From positions 1 to 35,363 of the forward strand of contig JAPUGV010000218.1 of NCBI GenBank assembly GCA_027298025.1: a DNA stretch of 35,363 nt, in the 5' to 3' direction. This document shows, piece by piece, positions 23,832-30,952 of this stretch (position 1 is its first letter; the number at the start of each line of letters is the position of its first letter). A program made the position numbers and the translations under genes. Under the pieces are notes generated by a model. That model searched no databases and was not told the origin of the DNA. It saw nothing but the letters and a program-made list of their open reading frames with translations. The DNA is from Chloroflexota bacterium. GTDB taxonomy: Bacteria > Chloroflexota > Anaerolineae > Anaerolineales > E44-bin32.

Positions 23832-24620
23832 CTAGGTGATGGAGGCTTGTTCAGCCCTGGCTTGCGCGATCTCAAGCTCAAGATCCTTGGCGATCTGACC
23901 CAGCAGGTCCTGGCCGGATTGGCGAGCCATACTCACATCGAGCTGAATCTGGACTAACGCCGAACTTGAAAGCTCATCCAGCTGCCGATTGAGTTTCGCA
24001 ATCAGTTGGTCAAGTCTCAGAACCTCCGCCGCCATTTCTGCCAGGATCTCTTCTCGAGACCGGGGCAGTTTCTGGGGCGGACGATCGGGCCGCTGCTGCA
24101 GCTCGAGAAGGGCATTGAGATCCTGTCCCTCGTACGCTGCATTGACAGCAGCCATCATCTCCTCCCGCCACTCCTTTTCCTCCGCATCTGTGGTCAAATC
24201 AGGATGAAAGCGCTTGGCAAGCTCCCGATAAAGAGCCTTTAGCTCCGATTGTTCCGGCAGAGTAGCGGTACGGGGCCGTTCAGACCGCGGCCTGCGGGGG
24301 GTCCAGGCGCGCTCAAATTGCCGGACCACATCCGGCGCTTCCTCGAGGTCCTTTCCCCACTGAGCTCGCCGTTCGGCCTCGTGCCGCGATTTGCGGAGCT
24401 GGGCCTGAAGGTCGGCAAGCTGGCGTTCTAGTGGCCGGATACGTCCTTCGAGCTGTCTCTCGAATTCCGCTAGAGCTACGCGCATATCGAAGAGTTCGAG
24501 CTCGAGCTCGGCTACGGTTTCCTGTTGCTCGGAGATTTTGGCCCGCAGGGATCTTAGTTCGGGATCAGTAGCTTCGCGGATCGTACTGGAAAGCGAGGAT
24601 CGATTGCGGCGACCAAACAT
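23832..24620 (-). CDS. Coiled-coil protein with a J-domain-like segment
   Basis: Residues about 18-105 form a long heptad-rich helix (LRSLRAKISEQQETVAELE; LERQLADLQAQLRKSRHEAE). Residues about 124-165 resemble a J domain, with ELKALYRELAKRFHPDL carrying HPD at 139-141 and a helix MMAAVNAAYEGQDL after it. The C-terminal part (about 185-262) is again coiled coil. J domains stimulate Hsp70 ATPase, so a DnaK co-chaperone role is inferred; no zinc finger or Gly/Phe region is present. The start ATG gives a basic N-terminus (MFGRRNRSS). The neighbours are lexA (convergent) and the crotonase-family gene. Confidence 0.87.
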   Translation of the reverse strand: MFGRRNRSSLSSTIREATDPELRSLRAKISEQQETVAELELELFDMRVALAEFERQLEGRIRPLERQLADLQAQLRKSRHEAERRAQWGKDLEEAPDVVRQFERAWTPRRPRSERPRTATLPEQSELKALYRELAKRFHPDLTTDAEEKEWREEMMAAVNAAYEGQDLNALLELQQRPDRPPQKLPRSREEILAEMAAEVLRLDQLIAKLNRQLDELSSSALVQIQLDVSMARQSGQDLLGQIAKDLELEIAQARAEQASIT

Positions 24621-24647
24621 CCGTTGGATTGTACACGAGGCCCTGCC

Positions 24648-25430
24648 TTAGGATCGCACGCGATGATTCTTGCGTGAGACGAAGCGAGCAGAAGCTTCTA
24701 GGTGGGCGGGTGCTTCCCACAGATCGGGGAAAAAGGCCCGCTCTTGAGCAAGCGCCTCGTTGGGGGAAAGCCCAGTACCGGCTTGCAGGAGCCGTTTTGC
24801 GCTGCGAACAGCATCAGGATCTCTCTGCGCAATCTCCTCGGCCATCAGGGAACTGGCTTCCAGAGCCTGCCCCTTGGTAACGATCCGATTCACGAGTCCG
24901 TACTCTTGGGCCTCGGACGTAGAGAGCACGCGTCCGATAGCCAGCCACTCCAGCGCACGACTATATCCCACGATGCGCATCAGGCGCTGCCCCCCGCCCC
25001 ACGCGGGCGTAATCCCAAGTCGAATGTGCATGCATCCGAGGGAGGCACCCTCCGCCATGATTCGAAGGTCGCATGCAAGTGCGATCTCCGCGCCGCCACC
25101 CAGTGCTGGGCCCTCTATCGCGGCGATCGTGGGGAAGGGAAGCGATTCCAGTGCCTTTAGCGCGTCCCCCATTGTGCCCGCCAGCCGCGCGCCGTCCAGT
25201 CGAGTAGGGTACTGATCAAGCTCGTACAGATCGCCGCCGGTACAAAACGTGCCGTTAGAACCGGTCACGATCAAGACCCGCAAATTGGGCTCCTCGTGCG
25301 CTGAGCTCACAGCGGCAGAAAAGCTATCCATCGCCTCCCAATTGAGCGCATTACGCAGCTGAGGCCGGTTGATGGTCAGTAGGCCAACGTCGGGCGAAGT
25401 CCTCTCAAACAGAATGCTGGTGGTCAACAT
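24648..25430 (-). CDS. Enoyl-CoA hydratase/isomerase (crotonase) family protein
   Basis: The 260-residue protein has the crotonase oxyanion-hole segments TFCTGGDLYEL and GPALGGGAEIALACD, and GITPAWGGGQRL further on. E115 (GGGAE) corresponds to one of the two catalytic glutamates of enoyl-CoA hydratase. The second falls in CMHIRLG, where His135 appears to replace Glu. A classical hydratase reaction is therefore doubtful; an isomerase or decarboxylase is possible. The ATG at 25430 follows GGAGAA at good distance. The longer frame to 25547 reads through the tRNA-Pro gene in antisense and was rejected. Confidence 0.9.
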   Translation of the reverse strand: MLTTSILFERTSPDVGLLTINRPQLRNALNWEAMDSFSAAVSSAHEEPNLRVLIVTGSNGTFCTGGDLYELDQYPTRLDGARLAGTMGDALKALESLPFPTIAAIEGPALGGGAEIALACDLRIMAEGASLGCMHIRLGITPAWGGGQRLMRIVGYSRALEWLAIGRVLSTSEAQEYGLVNRIVTKGQALEASSLMAEEIAQRDPDAVRSAKRLLQAGTGLSPNEALAQERAFFPDLWEAPAHLEASARFVSRKNHRVRS

Positions 25431-25470
25431 AAAATTCTCCTGGACCCGCTCTGGTATACTCGTCGCCGGC

Positions 25471-25546
25471 CGGGGTGTAGCGCAGTTGGAAGCGCGCCGC
25501 GTTTGGGACGCGGAGGTCGGCGGTTCAAGTCCGCCCACCCCGACCA
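25471..25546 (+). tRNA. tRNA-Pro (TGG)
   Basis: The acceptor stem CGGGGTG/CACCCCG, D arm, anticodon stem CGCG/CGCG with loop TTTGGGA, and T arm GGTTCAAGTCC fold as a complete tRNA. CCA is encoded at 25544-25546. A TATACT 10 bases upstream (25455-25460) may be the -10 box. Confidence 0.97.
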
Positions 25547-25606
25547 TATTGGTGCCCCTTAGAAGCGGAACTCATTCATATAACCCCGATTTATCGAGAA
25601 GGTGCG

Positions 25607-25930
25607 GTGCGCGGAAAGCGGACTTCGATCTCGAGGACTCAAATCGATCTAGTGCTTGTTAGTGCGCGCTACGAGCCGGAAACAAAGAGACTGATCTTCG
25701 CCCGTGGTTTCGCGCGGCGCGGACAGGTGTGGACGGACATCAAGCTTTTTGACCGCGCAAGTCTCGTTGAGGGCTTGAAGATGGGCCAGAAGATCGCGAC
25801 GGGTCGGAGCTCAACGGTTGTAGGCGATTTCGAAATCCTTTCTCCTGTGCATTTGGGCTCCGAAGGGCAACTCCTTGCCGGCGGGAGGAGCGAGCACGCC
25901 AGTGACGACCTGGAACTTCCGATCCTTTAG
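25607..25930 (+). CDS. Small conserved-looking protein of unknown function
   Basis: The 107-residue frame begins at GTG 25607 behind GAGAAGG at 25596-25602, a good ribosome binding site. From about residue 12 it reads as a compact beta-rich domain: IDLVLVSARYEPETKRLIFA, RRGQVWTDIKLFDRASLVE, then IATGRSSTVVGDFEI and a tail ending DDLELPIL. The composition is that of a real soluble protein, with no membrane segment, signal peptide or cysteine. It resembles short hypothetical proteins I associate with Chloroflexota, but I cannot name a family. It lies between tRNA-Pro and tRNA-Gly, alone on its strand. A minus-strand frame covering the same bases is an artefact of the tRNA genes. Confidence 0.65.
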   Translation: MRGKRTSISRTQIDLVLVSARYEPETKRLIFARGFARRGQVWTDIKLFDRASLVEGLKMGQKIATGRSSTVVGDFEILSPVHLGSEGQLLAGGRSEHASDDLELPIL

Positions 25931-26006
25931 GGATCGATCTGGATTGCCGAGTCAGATTTGTAGATTGGGCCGCGTGGTAGAATGCCCGCGCTTCCTCTCC
26001 CTCCAA

Positions 26007-26081
26007 GCGGGCATAGCTCAGGTGGTAGAGCGCGGGCCTTCCAAGCCCGATGCACGGGTTCGAATCCCGTTGCCCGCTCCA
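26007..26081 (+). tRNA. tRNA-Gly (TCC)
   Basis: The acceptor stem GCGGGCA/TGCCCGC, anticodon stem CGGGC/GCCCG with TCC in the loop, and T arm GGGTTCGAATCCC are complete. CCA is encoded at 26079-26081. A TAGAAT at 25978-25983 may be the -10 box for this tRNA and the next. Confidence 0.97.
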
Positions 26082-26092
26082 TTCAAGGGAAA

Positions 26093-26168
26093 GGGCCCGT
26101 AGCTCAGTGGTTAGAGCGGCCGGCTCATAACCGGTTGGTCGCAGGTTCGAGTCCTGCCGGGCCCACCA
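26093..26168 (+). tRNA. tRNA with CAT anticodon (elongator Met or Ile2)
   Basis: The acceptor stem GGGCCCG/CGGGCCC, anticodon stem CCGG/CCGG with loop CTCATAA, and T arm AGGTTCGAGTCCT are complete, with encoded CCA at 26166-26168. It pairs at the first acceptor position, so it is not initiator tRNA. The segments GGCTCATAACC and GGTCGCAGGTTCGAGTCC resemble tRNA-Ile2, whose C34 is changed to lysidine by TilS. The choice between Met and Ile2 is open. Confidence 0.93.
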
Positions 26169-26172
26169 ATTC

Positions 26173-26195
26173 CCCGCCACCTGGCGGGCCTTTTA
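26173..26195 (+). terminator. Intrinsic terminator after the tRNA pair
   Basis: The stem CCCGCC/GGCGGG (26173-26178 and 26183-26188) with loop ACCT is followed by CCTTTTA. It starts 4 bases after the CCA end of the CAT tRNA. Confidence 0.7.
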
Positions 26196-26322
26196 TTCCC
26201 CGATCGTCCAGATAGAGGTTTGCTCGGAAATAGGAATCAAGGGAGTTTGGAGTTCGGATTTAAGTGTGCGAAAATAGTCGAACACAGGTGAAATCGACCT
26301 GCGTGATGAAGGGAAGGAAGAT

Positions 26323-27225
26323 GTGGGGTTGCTAAAGCGCATTATCGGATGGTTTAGGGGCCGGGACGAGGACCAAGGCCCGGAACCTGACCTGGCCGAT
26401 ACCGCGCCGCTCAGTCCCGATAATCTCGATCAGATCCCCGGTGCAAAGATCCGCGAGAGCCTGGAAGCGGGAAGTGCACAGTCGGTAGGTCTGGAACGTG
26501 AAAACAACGAGGATTCGGTCTTCGTGATGTACGGGACTTCCTACGGCGAGGAGCCGCTCCCGGAATTTGGCCTGTTCTGCGTGGCCGATGGGGCGGGGGG
26601 TTTGGGACATGGAGAGCTGGCAAGCTCGATCGCGCTCAAAGCGGTGGTCAGCAGCCTGATGGAGAATGCGGTGCTCAAAGCGCTGCAACTCGATGAGGCA
26701 GACACAGTACCGAGTATTGAGGACATTGCGCGGCAGGCCATGGAGCACGCCAATGAGGAGGTTATTGAATCGGCCAACGGCGGGGTAACGACGCTGACCG
26801 TGGCGATGATCCTCAACGGGCAAATGGTAATTGGCCACGTCGGCGATAGCCGGGCCTACCTGGTTGAAAATGGCAAACCGCGTGTGCTGACCCGCGACCA
26901 CTCTTACTCATGGCGCCTGGTCGAGATCGGGCAGATCACCCCAGAAGAAGCGATGGAGCATCCCAAGCGCAACCAGCTGTGGAACGCGGTTGGGCAAGGA
27001 AATAATTTGGTCATCGAAGTCGATACCTACCCGCAGCCGCACGGGGGCTATCTGTTGCTTTGCTCGGATGGCCTTTGGGGAGAGGTCCCCGAAAACGAAC
27101 TGAGTTCGGTGGTCACGTTATATGAAGAGCCGAATGAAGCATGTGAGGAACTCGTGCGGGCGGCCAATGCCGCGGGTGGGCCCGATAACATCACTGCCTT
27201 GCTAGTAGCCTTCCCTGGGATCTAA
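26323..27225 (+). CDS. PPM-family (PP2C) serine/threonine phosphatase, soluble
   Basis: The 300-residue protein is a second, complete PPM phosphatase. After a basic N-terminal helix and an acidic linker (residues 1-45), the catalytic domain has ERENNEDSVFV (D64), FCVADGAGGLGHGE (D89, G90), IGHVGDSRAYLVENG, LLLCSDGLWGEV and GGPDNITALLV. There is no membrane anchor, unlike the 18 kb paralogue. The start is GTG behind GGAAGGAAG; an ATG two bases earlier is in another frame and stops after four codons. It lies after a tRNA terminator and directly before a broken VOC gene. Targets are unknown. Confidence 0.94.
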   Translation: MGLLKRIIGWFRGRDEDQGPEPDLADTAPLSPDNLDQIPGAKIRESLEAGSAQSVGLERENNEDSVFVMYGTSYGEEPLPEFGLFCVADGAGGLGHGELASSIALKAVVSSLMENAVLKALQLDEADTVPSIEDIARQAMEHANEEVIESANGGVTTLTVAMILNGQMVIGHVGDSRAYLVENGKPRVLTRDHSYSWRLVEIGQITPEEAMEHPKRNQLWNAVGQGNNLVIEVDTYPQPHGGYLLLCSDGLWGEVPENELSSVVTLYEEPNEACEELVRAANAAGGPDNITALLVAFPGI

Positions 27226-27227
27226 AG

Positions 27228-27576
27228 TTGGCGTTCTTGGACACGGTGACCATCTTTACCGGCCAGCAATTGATGCTGGCCGACGATTATCGAAAAGGCC
27301 TCGATCTTCCGAATCAGAGTCGATTGGAGAAGATCACCTGGGCAGTCACCTTGAGGGTCTGCACCTGGGATTCGACCAAGTCGAGGGCTCGAGTGAACCG
27401 AGCACAGGCGGCGTCTCCCTATGGTTTGGTGTCTCAGATCTAGATGCTAGTTTCGGCAGATTGGTTCCGATGGGTGCAGAGGTAGATATCCGCCGGAAGA
27501 GAAGCCCTTTGGAGACCGCCCGGCTTCGGTGTACGAGCCGGACGGGAACATCATAGGTCTCGTCCAAAGAGCTTGA
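27228..27576 (+). pseudogene. Frameshifted VOC-family (glyoxalase/bleomycin-resistance-like) gene
   Basis: Three reading frames in sequence give parts of one VOC protein. From TTG 27228 the frame reads AFLDTVTIFTGQQLMLADDY then RKGLDLPNQSRLE. From about 27328 a second frame gives DHLGSHLEGLHLGFDQVEG and GGVSLWFGVSDLDASFGRL. From about 27487 a third frame gives YPPEEKPFGDRPASVYEPDG and then NIIGLVQRA with a TGA at 27574-27576. The final strand is the standard VOC metal-binding end with its Glu. Two frameshifts, both in the same direction (net -1 or +2), break the gene; they could be real decay or assembly errors. It starts two bases after the PPM phosphatase stop, as an operon partner would. 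Confidence 0.75.
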
Positions 27577-27845
27577 GAGGCATCCCTTTTATGGAGGGAT
27601 ATTAAACAGGCGAACCGCCGAATGTGGGGGGTGCATCCGGCGGTCCAAAACGCTTCGGGGTACTACCGTCCGTGCAGGGGGAACACGATTTCGGTAGGTT
27701 CGTTCCCCTGAGACAAGCCACTAACCTTTCGATCAGGGGCGTCCTGCGAGGATCTTATCACACGCGCAGGACGATTTGGATTAAGGGGGTGTAAGCGCCA
27801 ATTCCCGATACCGCTAAGGGCCCGCCTATGCTATGATCCGCCGCC
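27577..27845. other. Hairpin-rich intergenic region, no gene recognised
   Basis: Four inverted repeats follow one another: ATCCCT/AGGGAT (27582-27587, 27595-27600); ACCGCCG/CGGCGGT (27614-27620, 27638-27644); GGGGAAC/GTTCCCC (27678-27684, 27702-27708); CGTCCTGCG/CGCAGGACG (27740-27748, 27775-27783). None has a clear T-tract. The density suggests a structured RNA or stacked terminators. The SRP RNA core loop was not found. A TATGAT at 27832-27837 lies 8 bases before the next gene's GTG. Confidence 0.4.
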
Positions 27846-28583
27846 GTGGGAAGTGTGCGTCGACCGATGTGGCGGCAGTTCTTGCCATTCTTGCTCATCA
27901 ATGTTGCGGTTTCCGCCGCAACGGTGCTCTTGGTCATTACCTTCTTTGGACGGAGAGATTCGCTCCCAGCTCCAATTCCTACGCCGACGTTCGATGTAGC
28001 TAGCCGTTTGGAGAGTGCGATGCCGACGCCCTCTCCCACAGTCCCGCCTTCTCCCACCCCCGTGACCTACACCGTCCAGCCGGGCGACACACTCGGTGCG
28101 ATTTCCGTCAAGCTTGAGATTCCGATTGAAAACCTGATGGCCGCCAACGGGCTCTCTAATCCAGATGCCCTGTCGGCAGGCCAGGTCCTGACCCTTCCCT
28201 CGTCGGACGATCCCCTCCCTCCAACGGCTGAACCGCCAGGCGTGGTCCTCACCGCTACGCCCGAAGGGCTTCCTCAGGTCGTCATTCGCGGCGCGTACGA
28301 GCGCGAGAATCTTGAGCAGGAATTTATCTACCTCGAAAACATCGGAGGCGTTGCGGTCATGGCCGGGTGGTCGCTCTACGACGGGGAGGGAAATACATTC
28401 ACGTTTCCTGGGTTCACGTTGTATCGAGGTGGGGGAGTGAATGTCTATACGCGAGCCGGCAACAATTCCGTAATCAATCTCTACTGGGGCATGGATGAAG
28501 CTCTTTGGATTCCAGGAAAAGTGATTACGATGCTAGATGATAAGGGTCAAGTTCACTCTACCTTTCGAGTCCCAGGTGGCTAG
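27846..28583 (+). CDS. Membrane-anchored LysM and lamin-tail domain protein
   Basis: The 245-residue protein has a single N-terminal transmembrane or signal-anchor helix (LPFLLINVAVSAATVLLVI). A Pro/Thr-rich spacer (about 40-75) follows, then a LysM domain (about 76-120: TYTVQPGDTLGAISVKLEIP, LMAANGLSNPDALSAGQVL). A C-terminal lamin-tail-like beta domain (about 145-240) has EYIYLENIGGVAVMAGWSLY-type features (here EFIYLENIGG, GWSLYDGEGN, FTFPGFTLYRGG). LysM binds N-acetylglucosamine polymers such as peptidoglycan, so a cell-surface role is inferred. The GTG start lies 8 bases after TATGAT, so the transcript may be leaderless. It ends at a bidirectional terminator shared with tatA. Confidence 0.9.
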   Translation: MGSVRRPMWRQFLPFLLINVAVSAATVLLVITFFGRRDSLPAPIPTPTFDVASRLESAMPTPSPTVPPSPTPVTYTVQPGDTLGAISVKLEIPIENLMAANGLSNPDALSAGQVLTLPSSDDPLPPTAEPPGVVLTATPEGLPQVVIRGAYERENLEQEFIYLENIGGVAVMAGWSLYDGEGNTFTFPGFTLYRGGGVNVYTRAGNNSVINLYWGMDEALWIPGKVITMLDDKGQVHSTFRVPGG

Positions 28584-28603
28584 CGAAACCGTAATCTGAA
28601 AAG

Positions 28604-28640
28604 AAAAACCCCGGCGCGCTTACGCCGGGGTTTCTATTTT
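28604..28640. terminator. Bidirectional intrinsic terminator between the LysM gene and tatA
   Basis: The hairpin AAACCCCGGCG-CGCTTA-CGCCGGGGTTT spans 28606-28633, flanked by A-rich sequence on the left and CTATTTT on the right. It therefore works for both convergent genes. Confidence 0.9.
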
Positions 28641-28651
28641 AAGGGTGTGAC

Positions 28652-28840
28652 TCAGCCCTCTGAATTGTCGGAGGCTTCTCCCTCTTCGGACTCATCGGTA
28701 TCATCATCTTGGATCCCCCGCCGGAATTCCCGGATGCCCTTACCCAGTTCGCCGCCCAACCGGCCCAGCCGTCCAACGCCAAAGAGCAGCACGACGATGA
28801 TTAAGATGATGACAAGCTCAGTCGGCCCAAAGTTTGGCAT
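28652..28840 (-). CDS. tatA: Twin-arginine translocase subunit TatA
   Basis: The 62-residue protein has the TatA/E layout: short N-terminus with FGPTELVIILIIVVLLFG forming the membrane helix, a glycine hinge, the amphipathic helix VGRLGRLGGELGKGIREFRR, then an acidic tail rich in Asp, Glu and Ser. It forms the protein-conducting part of the Tat pathway for folded proteins. GGAG sits 6 bases before the ATG. A TATAAT on the minus strand at 28870-28875 is a plausible -10. No tatC is present in the window. Confidence 0.95.
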   Translation of the reverse strand: MPNFGPTELVIILIIVVLLFGVGRLGRLGGELGKGIREFRRGIQDDDTDESEEGEASDNSEG

Positions 28841-28869
28841 TCTCGACTCCAGATCGTAAAGTCCTGACG

Positions 28870-28875
28870 ATTATA
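28870..28875 (-). promoter_or_regulatory. Putative -10 box of tatA
   Basis: TATAAT on the minus strand lies 30 bases before the tatA ATG. The context GGCTATAATCG equals that of the lipid kinase -10 at 2088-2093. No good -35 is seen. Confidence 0.45.
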
Positions 28876-28980
28876 GCCCGCTTCCACCGGCGGCGCGGGG
28901 TTTGGGCCGGGGGCTCCCCTGCTCAACAGCCCACTCGTACTACAATAGCTCACCAGATCCTAAGGCAAAGAAGAGCGGAG

Positions 28981-30654
28981 ATGGCACAGGCGCTATATCG
29001 GCAGTGGAGACCCCTGACATGGTCTGAGGTTGTAGGCCAAGAGCATGTCGTGCGCACCTTGCAGAATGCGGTCAAGGCCGAGCGGCTCTCTCACGCTTAT
29101 ATATTTGCTGGACCGCGCGGGACGGGCAAGACGAGCACGGCCAGGATCTTGGCCAAGGCGTTTAATTGCCTCGCAGAGTCCCTGTCGGACAGACCCTGCA
29201 ATGAATGTCGGGCCTGTGTTGCGGTCAATGAGGGGCGCTATCTGGACCTCATTGAAATTGACGCAGCATCCAACACGAGTGTGGATGATGTCCGCGACCT
29301 GCGAGATCGCATCAACTTCGCCCCCAACGAAGGACGCTATAAAATCTATATTGTCGATGAAGTCCATATGCTGTCGACGGCCGCCTTCAACGCACTGCTC
29401 AAGACCTTGGAAGAACCTCCACCGCATGCCATCTTTATCTTAGCCACCACGGAGGTCCACAAAATCCCTGCAACCGTGCTTTCCCGATGCCAGCGACATG
29501 AATTCAGGCGAATTCCGGTGGACGAGATACTGAGCTACCTCGAAGAAAAGATCCAGGAAGGTGGCTTCGAAGTAGAGCCGGAAGCCTTGATGCTCATCGC
29601 CCGTCAGGCCACTGGCAGCCTGCGTGACGCGATTTCGCTGCTGGATCAGTTGGTGTCAATGGGGGAAATCGTAACTCTAGAGCGGGCCCAGGAGGTATTG
29701 GGAACTGTGGTGGAAGAGGCGGTAGGCGACCTCGTACAGGCGATTGCTGACGGGGAAATTGGAACGGGGCTCGAAATTATCAATCAAGCCATCGATGGGG
29801 GCATTGACCCGCGGCAGTTCGCACGACAAATTGTTGACTGGCTGAGAACGCTGCTGTTGATCACCGCTGGCGAGAAAGTCAATTTGTCGAGCCAGCCTAT
29901 GGTTGAACAGGCTGGATCCATGGGAATCGAGGGGATCCTGCCGGCAATGCACGCATTCAGCCGGGCGACGCGTGGGGAGCACACGGCCTGGCAGCCGGGT
30001 TTAGCGCTTGAACTGGCTTTCATGGAGACCGTTCAGCGATCAGCAGAATCCCGTGTCGGATCTGAGCGTGCGCCGGATTCGGAACATGAGCTCGAGAGCG
30101 AGCCAGAGATCGGAGCTCCGCCCAATCGTGAATCGGATCCCGAAGCTGCGCCAAAAGTCATAGACGAGGGGCCTCGAAGCGCCAAGGACCCGGATGAGGG
30201 CCGACGTGAATCTCCCCCAGGATCAGACTTTCAGCGGGTGCTTGATGTATGGCCGGAATTACTAATCGCGGCCTATGGACGAGATCCTCAGACGCAGGCC
30301 CTGCTAAATTCTTGCAAGCCGCTTGGAGTGGACGACAGCTCGCTCGTCCTGGGATTTCAGAGCGACCTGCTCAGGGAAAAGATGGAGAAGGGCCACAACC
30401 AGCAAATTGTCAGCGAGGCACTCGGCGAGGTGCTGGACGCAGAGCTTAACGTTCGCTGCGTGCTGTTGAAGGATTGGGAAGGCGATCTATCCACAGCTCC
30501 CTCGCCTCCTTTGCCGGAAGGAGGGATGGTTGCGGCCGCGCTGCGCGATCTCGGTGCGGAGGTTATTGATTATGGGCCTGAGATCGAGGCCGAGGGTACA
30601 GGTCCTGATCGGGAGAAAAGCACCGAAGGCAATAAGGATGAGGAGGAGCGGTGA
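28981..30654 (+). CDS. dnaX: DNA polymerase III gamma/tau subunit
   Basis: DnaX is the clamp-loader ATPase of the replisome. With the ATG at 28981 it is 557 residues and starts with the family sequence ALYRQWRPLTWSEVVGQEHV. Walker A is GPRGTGKT at 44-51, a four-cysteine zinc module follows (FNC, PCNECRAC), the Walker B region is YIVDEVHML, and sensor I is ATTEVHKIP. An acidic, variable linker (about 350-420) separates this from a tau-like C-terminal domain. No obvious slippery heptamer for producing gamma was noted. The frame extends upstream to 28834, but that segment overlaps the tatA start and looks non-coding. It is translationally coupled to ybaB (GTGA overlap). Confidence 0.97.
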   Translation: MAQALYRQWRPLTWSEVVGQEHVVRTLQNAVKAERLSHAYIFAGPRGTGKTSTARILAKAFNCLAESLSDRPCNECRACVAVNEGRYLDLIEIDAASNTSVDDVRDLRDRINFAPNEGRYKIYIVDEVHMLSTAAFNALLKTLEEPPPHAIFILATTEVHKIPATVLSRCQRHEFRRIPVDEILSYLEEKIQEGGFEVEPEALMLIARQATGSLRDAISLLDQLVSMGEIVTLERAQEVLGTVVEEAVGDLVQAIADGEIGTGLEIINQAIDGGIDPRQFARQIVDWLRTLLLITAGEKVNLSSQPMVEQAGSMGIEGILPAMHAFSRATRGEHTAWQPGLALELAFMETVQRSAESRVGSERAPDSEHELESEPEIGAPPNRESDPEAAPKVIDEGPRSAKDPDEGRRESPPGSDFQRVLDVWPELLIAAYGRDPQTQALLNSCKPLGVDDSSLVLGFQSDLLREKMEKGHNQQIVSEALGEVLDAELNVRCVLLKDWEGDLSTAPSPPLPEGGMVAAALRDLGAEVIDYGPEIEAEGTGPDREKSTEGNKDEEER

Positions 30655-30950
30655 AAACCGAGGAAGAGGAAGGATCCCGGCGAAACCGATTGGACCAAGA
30701 GCTGCGCAAAGCACAATCTGAGCTCGCCCAATCCAGTGTGGAAGCCACGGCCGGACGTGGCGCGGTGAAAGTAACCATGTCAGGGACCCAGGAGTGCCTG
30801 AGCGTGGAGATCGCGAAGGACATCCTTGAGTCCGGTGATATTCGGCAATTGGAAGGCCTGGTCCTGCTCGCGGTGAACCAGGCGATTCGAGACTCTCAAT
30901 TGATGGCGGCCCGGCGCCTGAGTCCGTTCTCCGGGGATCTCGACCTCTAA
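30651..30950 (+). CDS. ybaB: YbaB/EbfC-family nucleoid-associated protein
   Basis: This 99-residue protein matches the small DNA-binding YbaB/EbfC family: an N-terminal charged helix (RRNRLDQELRKAQSEL), a beta region (VEATAGRGAVKVTMSGTQE) and a C-terminal helix (LEGLVLLAVNQAIRDSQLM). Its GTG overlaps the dnaX TGA by four bases, and recR starts two bases after its stop, the usual dnaX-ybaB-recR order. Its C-terminus deviates from the common Met/Gly-rich end, finishing SPFSGDLDL. Confidence 0.95.
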   Translation: MKTEEEEGSRRNRLDQELRKAQSELAQSSVEATAGRGAVKVTMSGTQECLSVEIAKDILESGDIRQLEGLVLLAVNQAIRDSQLMAARRLSPFSGDLDL

Positions 30951-30952
30951 CG

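Noticed and set aside
25431-25547. N-terminal extension of the crotonase gene containing GLEPPTSASQTRRASN
   Set aside because: It is the antisense translation of the tRNA-Pro gene, a known annotation artefact; the ATG at 25430 with GGAGAA is the better start.
25740-26180. 146-residue minus-strand frame with ARQDSNLRPTGYEPAAL and GQRDSNPCIGLGR
   Set aside because: These are the classic antisense translations of tRNA genes (here Gly and the CAT tRNA), not a protein.
28841-28980. SRP RNA gene upstream of dnaX, as in Bacillus
   Set aside because: The conserved GGAAGG-AGCA loop was not found in this gap nor in 27577-27845.
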